DNA from: UBA8514 sp034933685
GTDB lineage: Bacteria > Bacillota > Clostridia > Lachnospirales > Anaerotignaceae
NCBI GenBank assembly: GCA_034933685.1
Contig: JAYFNB010000012.1
Span: 1 to 64,000 of the forward strand
Direction of reading: 5' to 3'
DNA length: 64,000 bases
Made by a program: the position numbers and the translations under genes. The notes beneath the pieces are model-generated. The model saw only the letters and a list, made by a program, of their open reading frames with translations. It was not told where the DNA came from and ran no database searches. Shown piece after piece: positions 52,158-60,139 of this stretch; the stretch's first letter is position 1; every line of letters begins with the position of its first letter.

Positions 52158-54242
52158 TTATTCATTTTTCAGGCATGGGCGCATACTTATTGCGCTTATT
52201 GCTATTGTAGACATATTGTGGCACAATGCTGAAGTTTGAGGGGTAATCATTCCGCCTATTCCCAACGCAAGCAATGCTGTATTAAAAGCAAGAATAAATC
52301 TGTAGTTTCTGTTTATTCTCTCAAACAGCTTTTTACTTAAAAGCCTTAGTGTTACCAGTTCGTTAAGTTCTGCTGAAAGTAAAGTTATGTCTGCAACTTC
52401 TTTTGCTATATCAGAACTGTCTTTCATTGCAACTGATACATTTGCTGCGGATAATGCTGGTGAATCGTTAATGCCGTCACCTACCATTATTACCTGCCTG
52501 CCTTCAGCTTTTATCTCTTCAATAATCCTTGCCTTGTCAGCAGGTAATACCTGCGATCTGTATTCACTTATTCCCAAATCTTCACAAGCAACTCTTGCCG
52601 CACCATCACTGTCACCTGTAAGCATAATTACATTTTTCACACCAAGTGACATAATTTGGCTTATTACAACCTTTGCTTCTTTTCTAACAGGGTCATTTAT
52701 ACAAATAACACCAATAAGCTTTCCACCAACAGCAAGATAAATTGCAGAATATCCATTTGTATTTTCATTAATTTTCTTTTGCTGTGCCTGTGTAACTTGT
52801 ATCTTTTCATCTTCCAGCACGAAATGAGCACTGCCAATTATAGCCTTTTTATCCCCTAAATAAGATGAAATTCCATGAGCAACAACATATTCAACCTCTG
52901 CATGTTCTTCTTCATGGTTAAGCCCCTCGTTATGTGCCTGCTTTACGATGGCCTTTGCTACACTATGTGGAAAATGCTCCTCAAGGCATGCAGCAGTTCT
53001 TAAAACCTCTTCACGGCTGTTTTTGTCAAGTGGAATCACCTTTGCAACTGTTGGGCAAGCCTCAGTTAAAGTGCCTGTTTTGTCAAACACAATAGTATCT
53101 GCAAAAGCATAGCTTTCCAAATACTTGCCACCTTTAATCATTATGCGGTGGTTTGATGCCTCACGCATGGCAGAAATAACGGAAATAGGCACTGACAGCT
53201 TAATTGCACAAGAATAGTCTACCATAAGCACTGATAATGCCTTTGTTATGTTTCTTGTAACCAAATAAACGCCAATAGAAGTCATAAAACTAAATGGTAC
53301 TATTGAATCCGCAAGTTTTTCTGCCTTGCTATGCGCATCAGCTTTAAGGCTTTCAGACTGGTCAATCATGCTTATTATTTTATTAATGCGTGTTTCAGTG
53401 CTTAATGCAGTAATTTCAACAACAATTCCACCTTCTTCAACCACTGTACCAGCGTAAACCGTTGCACCTTCATGTTTAAGCACCGATAAAGGCTCTCCTG
53501 TCATTGTGGATTCGTTTACTAACGCTTCTCCATACACAACTGTGCCATCAACAGGAATCATTCCGCCAGTGCGGATTTTGATTTTATCACCTAGCACCGC
53601 CTTTGACATCGGTATTGAAATTTCCCCTTCGTCGGTAACAAGCCAAACCCTGTCAACATTTACTGCAAGGCTTTGTGACAAAGCATTTTTAGTTCTTTTT
53701 CTTGTGTAGTCTTCCATCATTGATGATAATGACAGTAAAAACATGATGCTACCAGAGGACGAATATTCTCCCTGTACAAGAGAGGCACAAATTGCCGCCC
53801 CATCAAGAACTGAAACATTAATGTTAAAATTAAGCATATTGCTAATTCCTTCTAAAACATAGGGAATAGCTTTGTATATAGTAACTACTGCCCGCACAGA
53901 TGATGGAATAAACAGCTTAAAAACTGCTCTTTTTGCAAGCTTGTACGCTAATTTTTGCTGAAAATCCTTGTCAATAACCCTTATTAAGTCTCCGTCAGAA
54001 GGTTCACAGCAAATTAAATCATTCTTTTCTATGCCGTCTACCAATTTCAATACTTCTTGCCTTTTTCCATTTTGGTACATAATTAAAATGCCGCCATTTT
54101 CGTGTGATGTGACAACATCAATCACGAATTTTTCTTTTCTCAATCTTTCGGCAATACCAAACCCTTCTTTTTCACCAAACGCAAACTTACCACATCGAAG
54201 CCTAATTCTGCCTTGGCTTTCATGTTTTATTATGTATTTCAT
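52158..54242 (-). CDS. P1B-type metal-transporting ATPase, atypical membrane motif
   Basis: A 694-residue P-type ATPase. Residues 1-75 form an HMA-like domain without a CxxC metal site. NESTMTGEP is the actuator-side motif, Asp387 in DKTGTLT is phosphorylated, and GDGINDSPALS is the hinge. The metal-selectivity motif usually written CPC or SPC reads DYSCAIKLSVP (S344-C345-A346), so the Pro is absent. The subgroup and metal are uncertain; iron, manganese or cobalt are possible given the feo neighbourhood. It is third in an operon after HD-GYP and DUF6110 genes. The fold is certain; the substrate is not. Confidence 0.9.
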   Translation of the reverse strand: MKYIIKHESQGRIRLRCGKFAFGEKEGFGIAERLRKEKFVIDVVTSHENGGILIMYQNGKRQEVLKLVDGIEKNDLICCEPSDGDLIRVIDKDFQQKLAYKLAKRAVFKLFIPSSVRAVVTIYKAIPYVLEGISNMLNFNINVSVLDGAAICASLVQGEYSSSGSIMFLLSLSSMMEDYTRKRTKNALSQSLAVNVDRVWLVTDEGEISIPMSKAVLGDKIKIRTGGMIPVDGTVVYGEALVNESTMTGEPLSVLKHEGATVYAGTVVEEGGIVVEITALSTETRINKIISMIDQSESLKADAHSKAEKLADSIVPFSFMTSIGVYLVTRNITKALSVLMVDYSCAIKLSVPISVISAMREASNHRIMIKGGKYLESYAFADTIVFDKTGTLTEACPTVAKVIPLDKNSREEVLRTAACLEEHFPHSVAKAIVKQAHNEGLNHEEEHAEVEYVVAHGISSYLGDKKAIIGSAHFVLEDEKIQVTQAQQKKINENTNGYSAIYLAVGGKLIGVICINDPVRKEAKVVISQIMSLGVKNVIMLTGDSDGAARVACEDLGISEYRSQVLPADKARIIEEIKAEGRQVIMVGDGINDSPALSAANVSVAMKDSSDIAKEVADITLLSAELNELVTLRLLSKKLFERINRNYRFILAFNTALLALGIGGMITPQTSALCHNMSTIAISAISMRPCLKNE

Positions 54243-54263
54243 AAGAAAGCCTCCTAAGCTAAA

Positions 54264-54515
54264 TTATGCTTCCTCTGTTTCTGAAATTCCTGCCTCATTT
54301 TTGGCATCAAAACATAAATCCTGTGCGTCTTCTTTCATATTTTCAAAGACTTCTTGGGCATCACTTTGAAGTTTCATTGCTTTAGCCATTGTGCTTACAG
54401 CCACTTTTCTTGTTTTGTCACACTTAACAAATTTCTTACCCAAAATTACCGCTGCTGCACCACCAATAAACCATGCAAATTTATCACTTTTTAAACATTC
54501 AAAACAATTTTTCAT
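54264..54515 (-). CDS. DUF6110-like small protein preceding the P1B ATPase
   Basis: An 83-residue protein with a hydrophobic segment FAWFIGGAAAVILGKKFV (about 12-29), followed by a charged helix (STMAKAMKLQSDAQEVFENM). Cysteines at the N-terminus (NCFEC) and after the segment (KCDK) may bind metal. The pattern matches the DUF6110/YtxH-like proteins that accompany this ATPase group in clostridia. ATG at 54515 follows GGGAGAAAA; the longer frame overlaps the upstream gene and is not favoured. It lies 22 bp after the HD-GYP gene and 21 bp before the ATPase. Confidence 0.72.
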   Translation of the reverse strand: MKNCFECLKSDKFAWFIGGAAAVILGKKFVKCDKTRKVAVSTMAKAMKLQSDAQEVFENMKEDAQDLCFDAKNEAGISETEEA

Positions 54516-54537
54516 ACCAATTTTCTCCCTTATAATT

Positions 54538-55149
54538 TTATTTATTGTCAGTAGCATGCTTTCTTGATTCAACTATATTTTCCCAGTTTAAAAGAACGCA
54601 TTCTGCAATCGACCCATCGTACATAATTCCAATATTTTTTCTAATTTCTTCTTTGCATTCTTCTAACGTTAATGCCTTTCTATAAGCTCTGTCACTTAAC
54701 ATAGCATCAATAGAGTCGCAAACAGTAATTATTCTAGACCCGTATGGAATTTCTTCTCCTGCAAGGCCAAAGGGATAACCCTTTCCATCCCATCTTTCGT
54801 GGTGGTGCAAAACAATTTTGCTTATGTACTCTAACGCTGATGAGCGAGATAAAATATCAGCACCAGTTACAGGGTGCATTTTCATTATATTCCATTCCAT
54901 ATCGCTAAGCGCTGACGGTTTGCTTAAAATATAGTCAGGCACTCCAATTTTGCCAATATCATGCACATGTGCCGCAAGATGTATTTCTTCCGTATCCTTT
55001 ATAGATAGACCTAACAGAGGACATAATTCCAATACCATATCACCAACCCGTCTCGAATGGTCAGCTGTATGAAAATCTTTTGCCTCCATGGCCGCAATTA
55101 TGCTTTCTATTACATCATGGTATAAAATCTTCTCAAAATCTTCCGACAT
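54538..55149 (-). CDS. HD-GYP domain phosphohydrolase
   Basis: A 203-residue stand-alone HD-GYP domain. The HD pair is in AAHVHDIGKIGVPD, and GYP with HHERWDGKGYPFGLAG is intact, followed by RIITVCDSIDAM. Proteins with both motifs generally hydrolyse cyclic di-GMP or related dinucleotides using a di-iron or di-manganese centre. No receiver or sensor domain is attached. It starts a three-gene unit with DUF6110 and the P1B ATPase, directly after the terminator that closes the feo operon. Confidence 0.88.
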   Translation of the reverse strand: MSEDFEKILYHDVIESIIAAMEAKDFHTADHSRRVGDMVLELCPLLGLSIKDTEEIHLAAHVHDIGKIGVPDYILSKPSALSDMEWNIMKMHPVTGADILSRSSALEYISKIVLHHHERWDGKGYPFGLAGEEIPYGSRIITVCDSIDAMLSDRAYRKALTLEECKEEIRKNIGIMYDGSIAECVLLNWENIVESRKHATDNK

Positions 55150-55173
55150 TTTTGCACCCCAACTTAAAATAAT

Positions 55174-55194
55174 AGGGGCAGTAAATCTGCCCCT
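55174..55194. terminator. Terminator of the feo operon
   Basis: AGGGGCAG (55174-55181) and CTGCCCCT (55187-55194) with a five-base loop, followed on the minus strand by ATTATTTTAA. The GC-rich 8-bp stem is strong. Confidence 0.8.
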
Positions 55195-55205
55195 GTGTAT
55201 GTATA

Positions 55206-55343
55206 TTATTTATTGTCATGGCAATGGCCGCCGCAACCTTCACAGTTACAACCACAGTTACCATTCTTTTTGTCTTCTATAGTCTTTTTTGCGGCTAATA
55301 TAATTAAAACCAATACAATCAAACCAACTATTAATGTAGGCAT
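55206..55343 (-). CDS. FeoB-associated Cys-rich membrane protein
   Basis: A 45-residue protein. Residues 2-18 form a membrane helix (PTLIVGLIVLVLIILAA), followed by a basic stretch and a Cys/His-rich tail with CGCNCEGCGGHCH. Such tiny proteins routinely follow feoB in Firmicutes; they may deliver or accept ferrous iron or stabilise FeoB. It lies 12 bases after the feoB stop, with GGAGG before its ATG, so it belongs to the feo operon. Confidence 0.88.
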   Translation of the reverse strand: MPTLIVGLIVLVLIILAAKKTIEDKKNGNCGCNCEGCGGHCHDNK

Positions 55344-55355
55344 TTTTTTACCTCC

Positions 55356-57536
55356 TTAATTAACCTCAACTGCCCTCTTTGAAACGTGAACATTTTTATT
55401 TTTCCCTGCACAAATGAAAATGTATGCCACCACAGCAACGGTAATAACAATTGCAACAATTGCAGGGATCCAACTTGCGCCATTAAATATAGCACTACCA
55501 ATTAAGTTAATATGTAATGCCACAATGTACGCAAGTAAACACTGGTATCCAACAGCTATGAAAGTCCATTTCCAGTTGCCCATCTCTCTTCTAATTGCAC
55601 CCATTGCGGCAAAGCATGGTGCACAAAGAAGATTGAAGGCAAGAAATGAATATGCTGCAACTTGTGATGTAAACAAAGCTGCAATAGGTGAAAGCGCAGC
55701 GGTTTCAGCCACATCCACAAGTTCAAAAGCAACATCTGCATTGCCAATGCTTGTAAGCACACCAAGTACACCAACAACTTCTTCTTTTGCAACAAGGCCC
55801 ATTACAGTTGCTACTGTTATTTTCCAATCGCCAAAGCCAAGCGGTGCAAAAATAGGTGCGATAGCGTTACCTATTCCGTGAAGCATGCTGTCTGTCATTT
55901 CCTCAACCATGCCAAATGCACCTTCAACTGTGCCAAAGCTTGAAAGGAACCAAATTAAAACGCTGGATACAAGTATAATTGAAGTAGCCTTTTTAACAAA
56001 TGCTGAACCTCTATCAAACATACTTCTAAAAACATTTCCAAAGGTAGGAACATGATACTGGGGAAGTTCCATAACAAATGGTGCAGGTTCGCCAGCGAAT
56101 AATGATGTCTTTTTCAATATAACACCTGATAAAACAATTGCTCCAACGCCAAGAAAATAAGCTGATGTTGCTACCCAAGACGAGTTATTAAATACTGCCG
56201 CCGCTATAAGGGCAACTACTGGCATTTTAGCACCACAAGGAATAAACGTGGTTGTCATAACCGTCATTTTTCTGTCCTGTTCATTTTCAATTGTTCTTGA
56301 GGCCATAATGCCAGGTACACCACAGCCAGTGCCAATTAACATTGGTATGAAACTTTTGCCAGAAAGTCCAAATTTGCGAAAAATCCTGTCCATAATAAAC
56401 GCAATACGTGCCATATATCCGCAATCCTCAAGAATTGCAAGAAATATGAAGAGCACAAGCATTTGTGGCAAAAATCCAAGAACTGCACCAACGCCACCAA
56501 TTATACCATCAACGACAAGGCCTGTAAGCCAAGGAGCAGTTCCAACGCCTTCTAAAAATGCTCCAACATTACCCTGTAATATTTCTCCAACAAATACGTC
56601 ATTTGTCCAGTCTGTTAGTATGGTTCCTATAGTAGTTACAGAAACGTAATACACAAACCACATTACTGCAACAAATATTGGAATTGCAAGAAAACGATTT
56701 GTAACAATTCTATCAATTTTGTCAGATGCAGTTAGATGACTTGAATCTTTCTTTTTAACGCACTTCCTAACAACCTCACTTATGTATTCATAACGTTCAT
56801 TAGTTATAATGCTTTCACTGTCGTCATCCATTTTTTCTTCACAATTTGCAGTAATATTTTCCAACTTCGCTGCTGTGGTTACATCAAAATTTAATCTTGA
56901 GACCACCTTTTCATCTCTTTCGAAAAGCTTTACAGCAAACCATCTAAGTTGACTTACTTCAACTTTATTTTTAATTAATTCTTCTATTTCCAAAAGGGCT
57001 GATTCCACTTTTTTATTAAAAGAATGCTCGATTTGCTGTTTAGGCCTGCGATTAGCAAGGTTAATTGCCGCCTGTGCTGCTTCCATTCCGCCTTCACCTT
57101 TAAGTGCTGAGGTCTCTACTACTTTACATCCTAAAGATTTTTCTAGGCCTTCAAGGTCAACTTTATCCCCTCTTTTTCTAACAATGTCAATCATATTTAT
57201 TGCCACAACTACAGGGATGCCCATCTCTAAAAGTTGGGTTGTAAGGTAGAGATTCCTTTCTATATTTGAACCGTCAACAAGATTCAAAATAACATCCGGC
57301 TTTTCGTTTATTATATAATCTCTTGTCACAACCTCTTCAAGGGTGTATGGAGAAAGAGAATATATACCCGGAAGGTCTGTAATTGTAACGTCCTTATGTT
57401 CTTTTAATTTTCCTTCCTTCTTTTCAACAGTAACGCCAGGCCAGTTGCCTACATACTGATTACTGCCTGTAAGATGGTTAAACATTGTTGTCTTTCCGCA
57501 GTTTGGATTACCTGCTAAAGCTATTGTAATACCCAT
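55356..57536 (-). CDS. feoB: Ferrous iron transporter FeoB
   Basis: A 726-residue membrane GTPase. The N-terminal G domain has GNPNCGKTTMFNHLTG (G1), DLPGIYSL (G3) and INMID (G4), then a helical GDI-like region (about 170-260) and about eleven hydrophobic segments with the two Gate motifs, IGTGCGVPGIMASRTIE (with a Cys lining the pathway) and LLCAPCFAAMGAIRRE. It takes up Fe2+. It is preceded by two feoA genes and followed by a small Cys-rich protein. The whole unit has a promoter overlapped at its start by a TTAGC-N4-GCTAA palindrome. Confidence 0.97.
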   Translation of the reverse strand: MGITIALAGNPNCGKTTMFNHLTGSNQYVGNWPGVTVEKKEGKLKEHKDVTITDLPGIYSLSPYTLEEVVTRDYIINEKPDVILNLVDGSNIERNLYLTTQLLEMGIPVVVAINMIDIVRKRGDKVDLEGLEKSLGCKVVETSALKGEGGMEAAQAAINLANRRPKQQIEHSFNKKVESALLEIEELIKNKVEVSQLRWFAVKLFERDEKVVSRLNFDVTTAAKLENITANCEEKMDDDSESIITNERYEYISEVVRKCVKKKDSSHLTASDKIDRIVTNRFLAIPIFVAVMWFVYYVSVTTIGTILTDWTNDVFVGEILQGNVGAFLEGVGTAPWLTGLVVDGIIGGVGAVLGFLPQMLVLFIFLAILEDCGYMARIAFIMDRIFRKFGLSGKSFIPMLIGTGCGVPGIMASRTIENEQDRKMTVMTTTFIPCGAKMPVVALIAAAVFNNSSWVATSAYFLGVGAIVLSGVILKKTSLFAGEPAPFVMELPQYHVPTFGNVFRSMFDRGSAFVKKATSIILVSSVLIWFLSSFGTVEGAFGMVEEMTDSMLHGIGNAIAPIFAPLGFGDWKITVATVMGLVAKEEVVGVLGVLTSIGNADVAFELVDVAETAALSPIAALFTSQVAAYSFLAFNLLCAPCFAAMGAIRREMGNWKWTFIAVGYQCLLAYIVALHINLIGSAIFNGASWIPAIVAIVITVAVVAYIFICAGKNKNVHVSKRAVEVN

Positions 57537-57583
57537 TATTATTCCTCCTATTTGTTATTCAAAACTAACTTGTAATTAAAATT

Positions 57584-57805
57584 TTAATTTACTTGAATTA
57601 ATTCCGCATCTGCCTTTCTTAAAGAAAGTTCATATCCTCTTACTCTAACCTCAATAGGGTCACCTAATGGTGCTACTTTCCTTACAAAAATTTCTGCCCC
57701 TTTTGTTATTCCCATATCCATAATTCGGCGCTTTACCGCCCCATTACCATTAAGCTTAAGCACAGTTACAGTTTCGCCAATTTTTGATTCTTTTAAAGTC
57801 TTCAT
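57584..57805 (-). CDS. feoA: FeoA protein (copy proximal to feoB)
   Basis: A 73-residue SH3-like FeoA. GETVTVLKLNGNGAVKRRIMDMGITKGAEIFVRKVAPLGDPIEV (as successive motif pieces) is typical, including the RRIMDMG signature and the APLGDP turn. It interacts with FeoB to support ferrous iron uptake. ATG follows GGGGGATAAAT. Confidence 0.95.
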   Translation of the reverse strand: MKTLKESKIGETVTVLKLNGNGAVKRRIMDMGITKGAEIFVRKVAPLGDPIEVRVRGYELSLRKADAELIQVN

Positions 57806-57829
57806 ATTTATCCCCCTTAATTTTCTTTA

Positions 57830-58045
57830 TTAATCAACCATAATTCTGTTTGCCATTGATTTGCTAATGGCAACTCTTGTATCTTTTACATTTACAATAA
57901 TATTTCCACACATCTCGGAAATAACAATTACATTACAACCTGCAACAAAACCAAGATTTTCTAAAAATCGCTTAGTTTCATCCTTTCCGTTAATTTGCTT
58001 TATAATCATTTTTTCTCCACTACTAGCCATTGATAAAGGCATCAT
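57830..58045 (-). CDS. FeoA-domain protein (second copy, promoter-proximal)
   Basis: A 71-residue FeoA domain, more diverged than the copy near feoB: EKMIIKQINGKDETKRFLENLGFVAGCNVIVISEM (in pieces), with RFLENLGF at the position of the usual RRIMDMG. Two tandem FeoA genes before feoB are common in clostridia; this one may be a distinct partner. ATG follows GGAGGTAATA. It is the first gene of the feo operon. Confidence 0.92.
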   Translation of the reverse strand: MMPLSMASSGEKMIIKQINGKDETKRFLENLGFVAGCNVIVISEMCGNIIVNVKDTRVAISKSMANRIMVD

Positions 58046-58107
58046 TATTACCTCCGTATTAATAATATTAGTATATATTTATAGTATTTAGTTAATGTTT
58101 ATGATGT

Positions 58108-58121
58108 TTAGCTTCTGCTAA
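58108..58121. promoter_or_regulatory. Palindrome TTAGC-TTCT-GCTAA, site 1 (feo operon)
   Basis: One of four copies of TTAGC-N4-GCTAA in 1.5 kb. It lies 10 bases downstream of the feo -10 hexamer, covering the early transcribed region, so a bound repressor would block the promoter. See the other copies at 58681, 59182 and 59520. Confidence 0.75.
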
Positions 58122-58130
58122 CCATAATGA

Positions 58131-58159
58131 AGTTTACCACCACTAACATTAATTGTCAA
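58131..58159 (-). promoter_or_regulatory. Sigma-A promoter of feoA-feoA-feoB
   Basis: On the minus strand TTGACA (58154-58159) and TAAACT (58131-58136) with a 17-base spacer, followed at once by the palindrome at 58108-58121. Confidence 0.82.
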
Positions 58160-58263
58160 TAGCTTTTAACGATAAATAGTAATTGAGTTTTGGTAGCAAA
58201 TATGATAGTATATTGGAAACACATGTTAACGCACTACAACTTATGTGAAAGTAGGTAAACAAT

Positions 58264-58623
58264 ATGAAATTGCAGGAGTCTGGAGAAAATTATCTTGAAA
58301 CAATTTTAGTTTTAGAAAAAAGAAACGGAATTGCTCGTTCTGTTGATGTTGCAAATGAATTAAATTTTTCAAAACCTAGTGTAAGTCGTGCTGTTTCAGT
58401 ATTGAAAAGTGCTGGTTTAGTTGAAATTGGTTCAATAAATCAACTTCTACTAACCGATTCTGGTCGCGAAATTGCTGAACGTGTTTATGACCGCCACTGC
58501 ACGTTAAAAGAATATTTAATTTCAATCGGTGTTTCTGAAGCAACTGCAGCTGAAGATGCTTGCCGAATGGAGCACGTAATTAGTAGTGAAGCTTTTGAAA
58601 AAATTAAATCTCTTATTAAATAG
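58264..58623 (+). CDS. DtxR/MntR-family metal-dependent repressor
   Basis: A 119-residue protein. Residues 1-65 are the winged helix (ENYLETILVLEKRNGIARSVDVANELNFSKPSVSRAVSVL, quoted in pieces), with E in SGENYLE as usual for the metal site. Residues 66-119 are a short dimer domain with RHCTLKEYLISIGVS and CRMEHVIS, carrying the Cys/His/Glu metal ligands of the DtxR class. It lacks the SH3 domain of DtxR, as MntR-type proteins do. It is divergent from feo and is the best candidate to bind the TTAGC palindromes. The metal is probably Fe2+ from context. Confidence 0.9.
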   Translation: MKLQESGENYLETILVLEKRNGIARSVDVANELNFSKPSVSRAVSVLKSAGLVEIGSINQLLLTDSGREIAERVYDRHCTLKEYLISIGVSEATAAEDACRMEHVISSEAFEKIKSLIK

Positions 58624-58634
58624 ATTTAATTTTA

Positions 58635-58666
58635 ATATATTGATGTATTAAAAAACATCAATATAT
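58635..58666 (+). terminator. Hairpin after the DtxR-like gene
   Basis: ATATATTGATGT (58635-58646) and ACATCAATATAT (58655-58666) pair perfectly over 12 bases, followed by T5. AT-rich but well placed 12 bases after the stop codon. Confidence 0.75.
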
Positions 58667-58680
58667 TTTTTACTCTACAA

Positions 58681-58694
58681 TTAGCTTTTGCTAA
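58681..58694. promoter_or_regulatory. Palindrome TTAGC-TTTT-GCTAA, site 2
   Basis: Extends to AATTAGC..GCTAATT (58679-58696). It lies 32 bases before the start of the second winged-helix gene. I do not see a clear promoter beside it. Confidence 0.65.
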
Positions 58695-58726
58695 TTATTA
58701 TTAACATTATAAAACTGGAGGCAAAT

Positions 58727-59113
58727 ATGTTTTCTCTTCATGAAATTAAATTCTTAATCACTTTGCACCATCTAAACAGGCATCGTATGTCTTCAAAAAA
58801 CAAAGACATTACGAAGCAAATGAATATATCAAAAACCGCTGTATCAAAAGTTTCAAAGCCACTGTTTGAAAAAAATGTCATAAAAAGAGAAATTGACGGA
58901 AATATTTATTTCACCCCAAAAGGCGAAGCAATGGCTAACGAATATATTGAAAAATATGATTTATTATTCCATTATTTTTCATTTTATCTTAAACTTGAAA
59001 AAATAATCGCTCACAGAGATTCTCTGTTCTGTGCTATTACTCTCTCAAATGAAAGTATTTCTAAAATTGCATTTGAGTGTGGGTGCAAATACTGCAATGA
59101 TGCGTTTTATTGA
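58727..59113 (+). CDS. Second winged-helix (DtxR/MarR-like) regulator with Cys-rich tail
   Basis: A 128-residue protein. KNKDITKQMNISKTAVSKVSKPLFEKNVIKRE (in pieces) is a winged helix, followed by the wing FTPKGEAMANEY. The second half resembles a short metal-sensor dimer domain, and the C-terminus ends AFECGCKYCNDAFY with three close cysteines. ATG at 58727 follows GGAGG; the longer frame from 58688 would run through the palindrome. It is likely a partner or paralogue of the DtxR-like repressor next door, perhaps sensing iron or an Fe-S cluster. Confidence 0.7.
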   Translation: MFSLHEIKFLITLHHLNRHRMSSKNKDITKQMNISKTAVSKVSKPLFEKNVIKREIDGNIYFTPKGEAMANEYIEKYDLLFHYFSFYLKLEKIIAHRDSLFCAITLSNESISKIAFECGCKYCNDAFY

Positions 59114-59143
59114 TTTTAAAAAAATAAAAATTTTTAAATTCTA

Positions 59144-59172
59144 TTGACAAACCTATTCTTATGTGTTATTCT
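59144..59172 (+). promoter_or_regulatory. Sigma-A promoter upstream of the DUF2325 gene
   Basis: TTGACA (59144-59149) and TATTCT (59167-59172), 17-base spacer. The palindrome at 59182-59195 starts ten bases further on, the same geometry as at feo. Confidence 0.75.
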
Positions 59173-59181
59173 CTTTTCAAG

Positions 59182-59195
59182 TTAGCATAAGCTAA
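59182..59195. promoter_or_regulatory. Palindrome TTAGC-ATAA-GCTAA, site 3
   Basis: Extends to GTTAGC..GCTAAC (59181-59196). It lies just after the promoter at 59144-59172 and 29 bases before the DUF2325 start, matching the position of site 1 relative to feo. Confidence 0.75.
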
Positions 59196-59223
59196 CTAAT
59201 AGTTTTGTTTTAGGAGGTAATTT

Positions 59224-59505
59224 ATGAGTGTAGTTATTGTAGGCGGTCATGATTGTATGGTTAGACAATATATGGATATTTGTAGTAATTTTAAATGCAA
59301 GGCAAAGGTCTTTACCCAAATGCCAGGCAACTTTAAGTCTCAAATTGGCAAGGCAGACCTCATTGTTATGTTTACCAACACTGTTTCTCACAAAATGGTT
59401 ACAGGGGCAAGTCAAGAAGCAAAAAAGGGAAATATCACTATAGCTCATTCCCGCAGCAGCAGTTCTTGTGCTTTAAAAAAGATACTTGAAGAACACTGCT
59501 GTTAA
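59224..59505 (+). CDS. DUF2325 domain protein
   Basis: A 93-residue protein: SVVIVGGHDCMVRQYMDICSNF, ADLIVMFTNTVSHKMV and AHSRSSSSCALKKIL are characteristic of DUF2325, small Rossmann-like proteins common in Firmicutes. Function unknown. It has cysteines at 11, 20 and 25 and a C-terminal CC that could take part in redox or metal binding. ATG follows TAGGAGGTAATTT. It has its own promoter with the TTAGC palindrome, so it probably responds to the same regulator as feo. Confidence 0.9.
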   Translation: MSVVIVGGHDCMVRQYMDICSNFKCKAKVFTQMPGNFKSQIGKADLIVMFTNTVSHKMVTGASQEAKKGNITIAHSRSSSSCALKKILEEHCC

Positions 59506-59519
59506 TTTTTAACCACAAG

Positions 59520-59533
59520 TTAGCTTTTGCTAA
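59520..59533. promoter_or_regulatory. Palindrome TTAGC-TTTT-GCTAA, site 4
   Basis: Extends to GTTAGC..GCTAAC (59519-59534). It lies between the DUF2325 stop and the DUF3793 start with no obvious promoter. A bound protein or an RNA hairpin here could act inside the operon. Confidence 0.65.
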
Positions 59534-59548
59534 CAAGAAAGGACTATT

Positions 59549-60106
59549 ATGAGCTCATTTGAAAATTTACTAATAGCACATTGCGCACCAACACTTTTAG
59601 GCATTAAACAGGCAAATTTATTTTCATGTCCAATTGAAAATCAAGAAGAATTCCTTCATGAATTGGACAAGTATAATCTCCTTCTTAACCCCAAGGACAT
59701 TTATTTTAAGGTACTGTATAAATGTAAAAGCAGGCTTTTCATTATTACATACCGAAAACAGCCAATGCTTACATATTTAAAAACAAGAAAAGTAGAACAC
59801 TTTCTTAAAAGTATTGGCTATCCCCTTTCATCCTTAGAAAGCGCCCTGAATTTTTTAGGAAGTCGTATAACAGGCTGTGACGAATTCCCTCACGAAATCG
59901 GTTTTTTCTTGGGTTATCCCACAGATGACGTTTTGGAATTTATTAAACACAAAGGTTTGAATTATAAATTTTGCGGATATTGGAAAGTGTACAGCGATGA
60001 AGAGGCAGCCAAAAAACTGTTTAATCAGTACAGGAAATGCAGGTTGTTTCTTATTAATAAGGCACAAACAGGTATACCATTGGCAAAACTTTTGGGTGTA
60101 GCCTGA
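59549..60106 (+). CDS. DUF3793 family protein
   Basis: A 185-residue soluble protein. FENLLIAHCAPTLLGIKQANLFSC at the start (quoted as one motif in pieces), the ITYRKQPMLTYL segment, the EFPHEIGFFLGYP motif and KFCGYWKVYSDEEAAKKLF match DUF3793, a clostridial family of unknown activity typically found next to flavodoxins and iron-uptake genes. ATG follows AAGGA. It precedes the flavodoxin gene by 33 bp and is probably cotranscribed with it. Confidence 0.9.
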   Translation: MSSFENLLIAHCAPTLLGIKQANLFSCPIENQEEFLHELDKYNLLLNPKDIYFKVLYKCKSRLFIITYRKQPMLTYLKTRKVEHFLKSIGYPLSSLESALNFLGSRITGCDEFPHEIGFFLGYPTDDVLEFIKHKGLNYKFCGYWKVYSDEEAAKKLFNQYRKCRLFLINKAQTGIPLAKLLGVA

Positions 60107-60139
60107 TGCAAATATGAATTATAGGAGGAATTATTAAAA

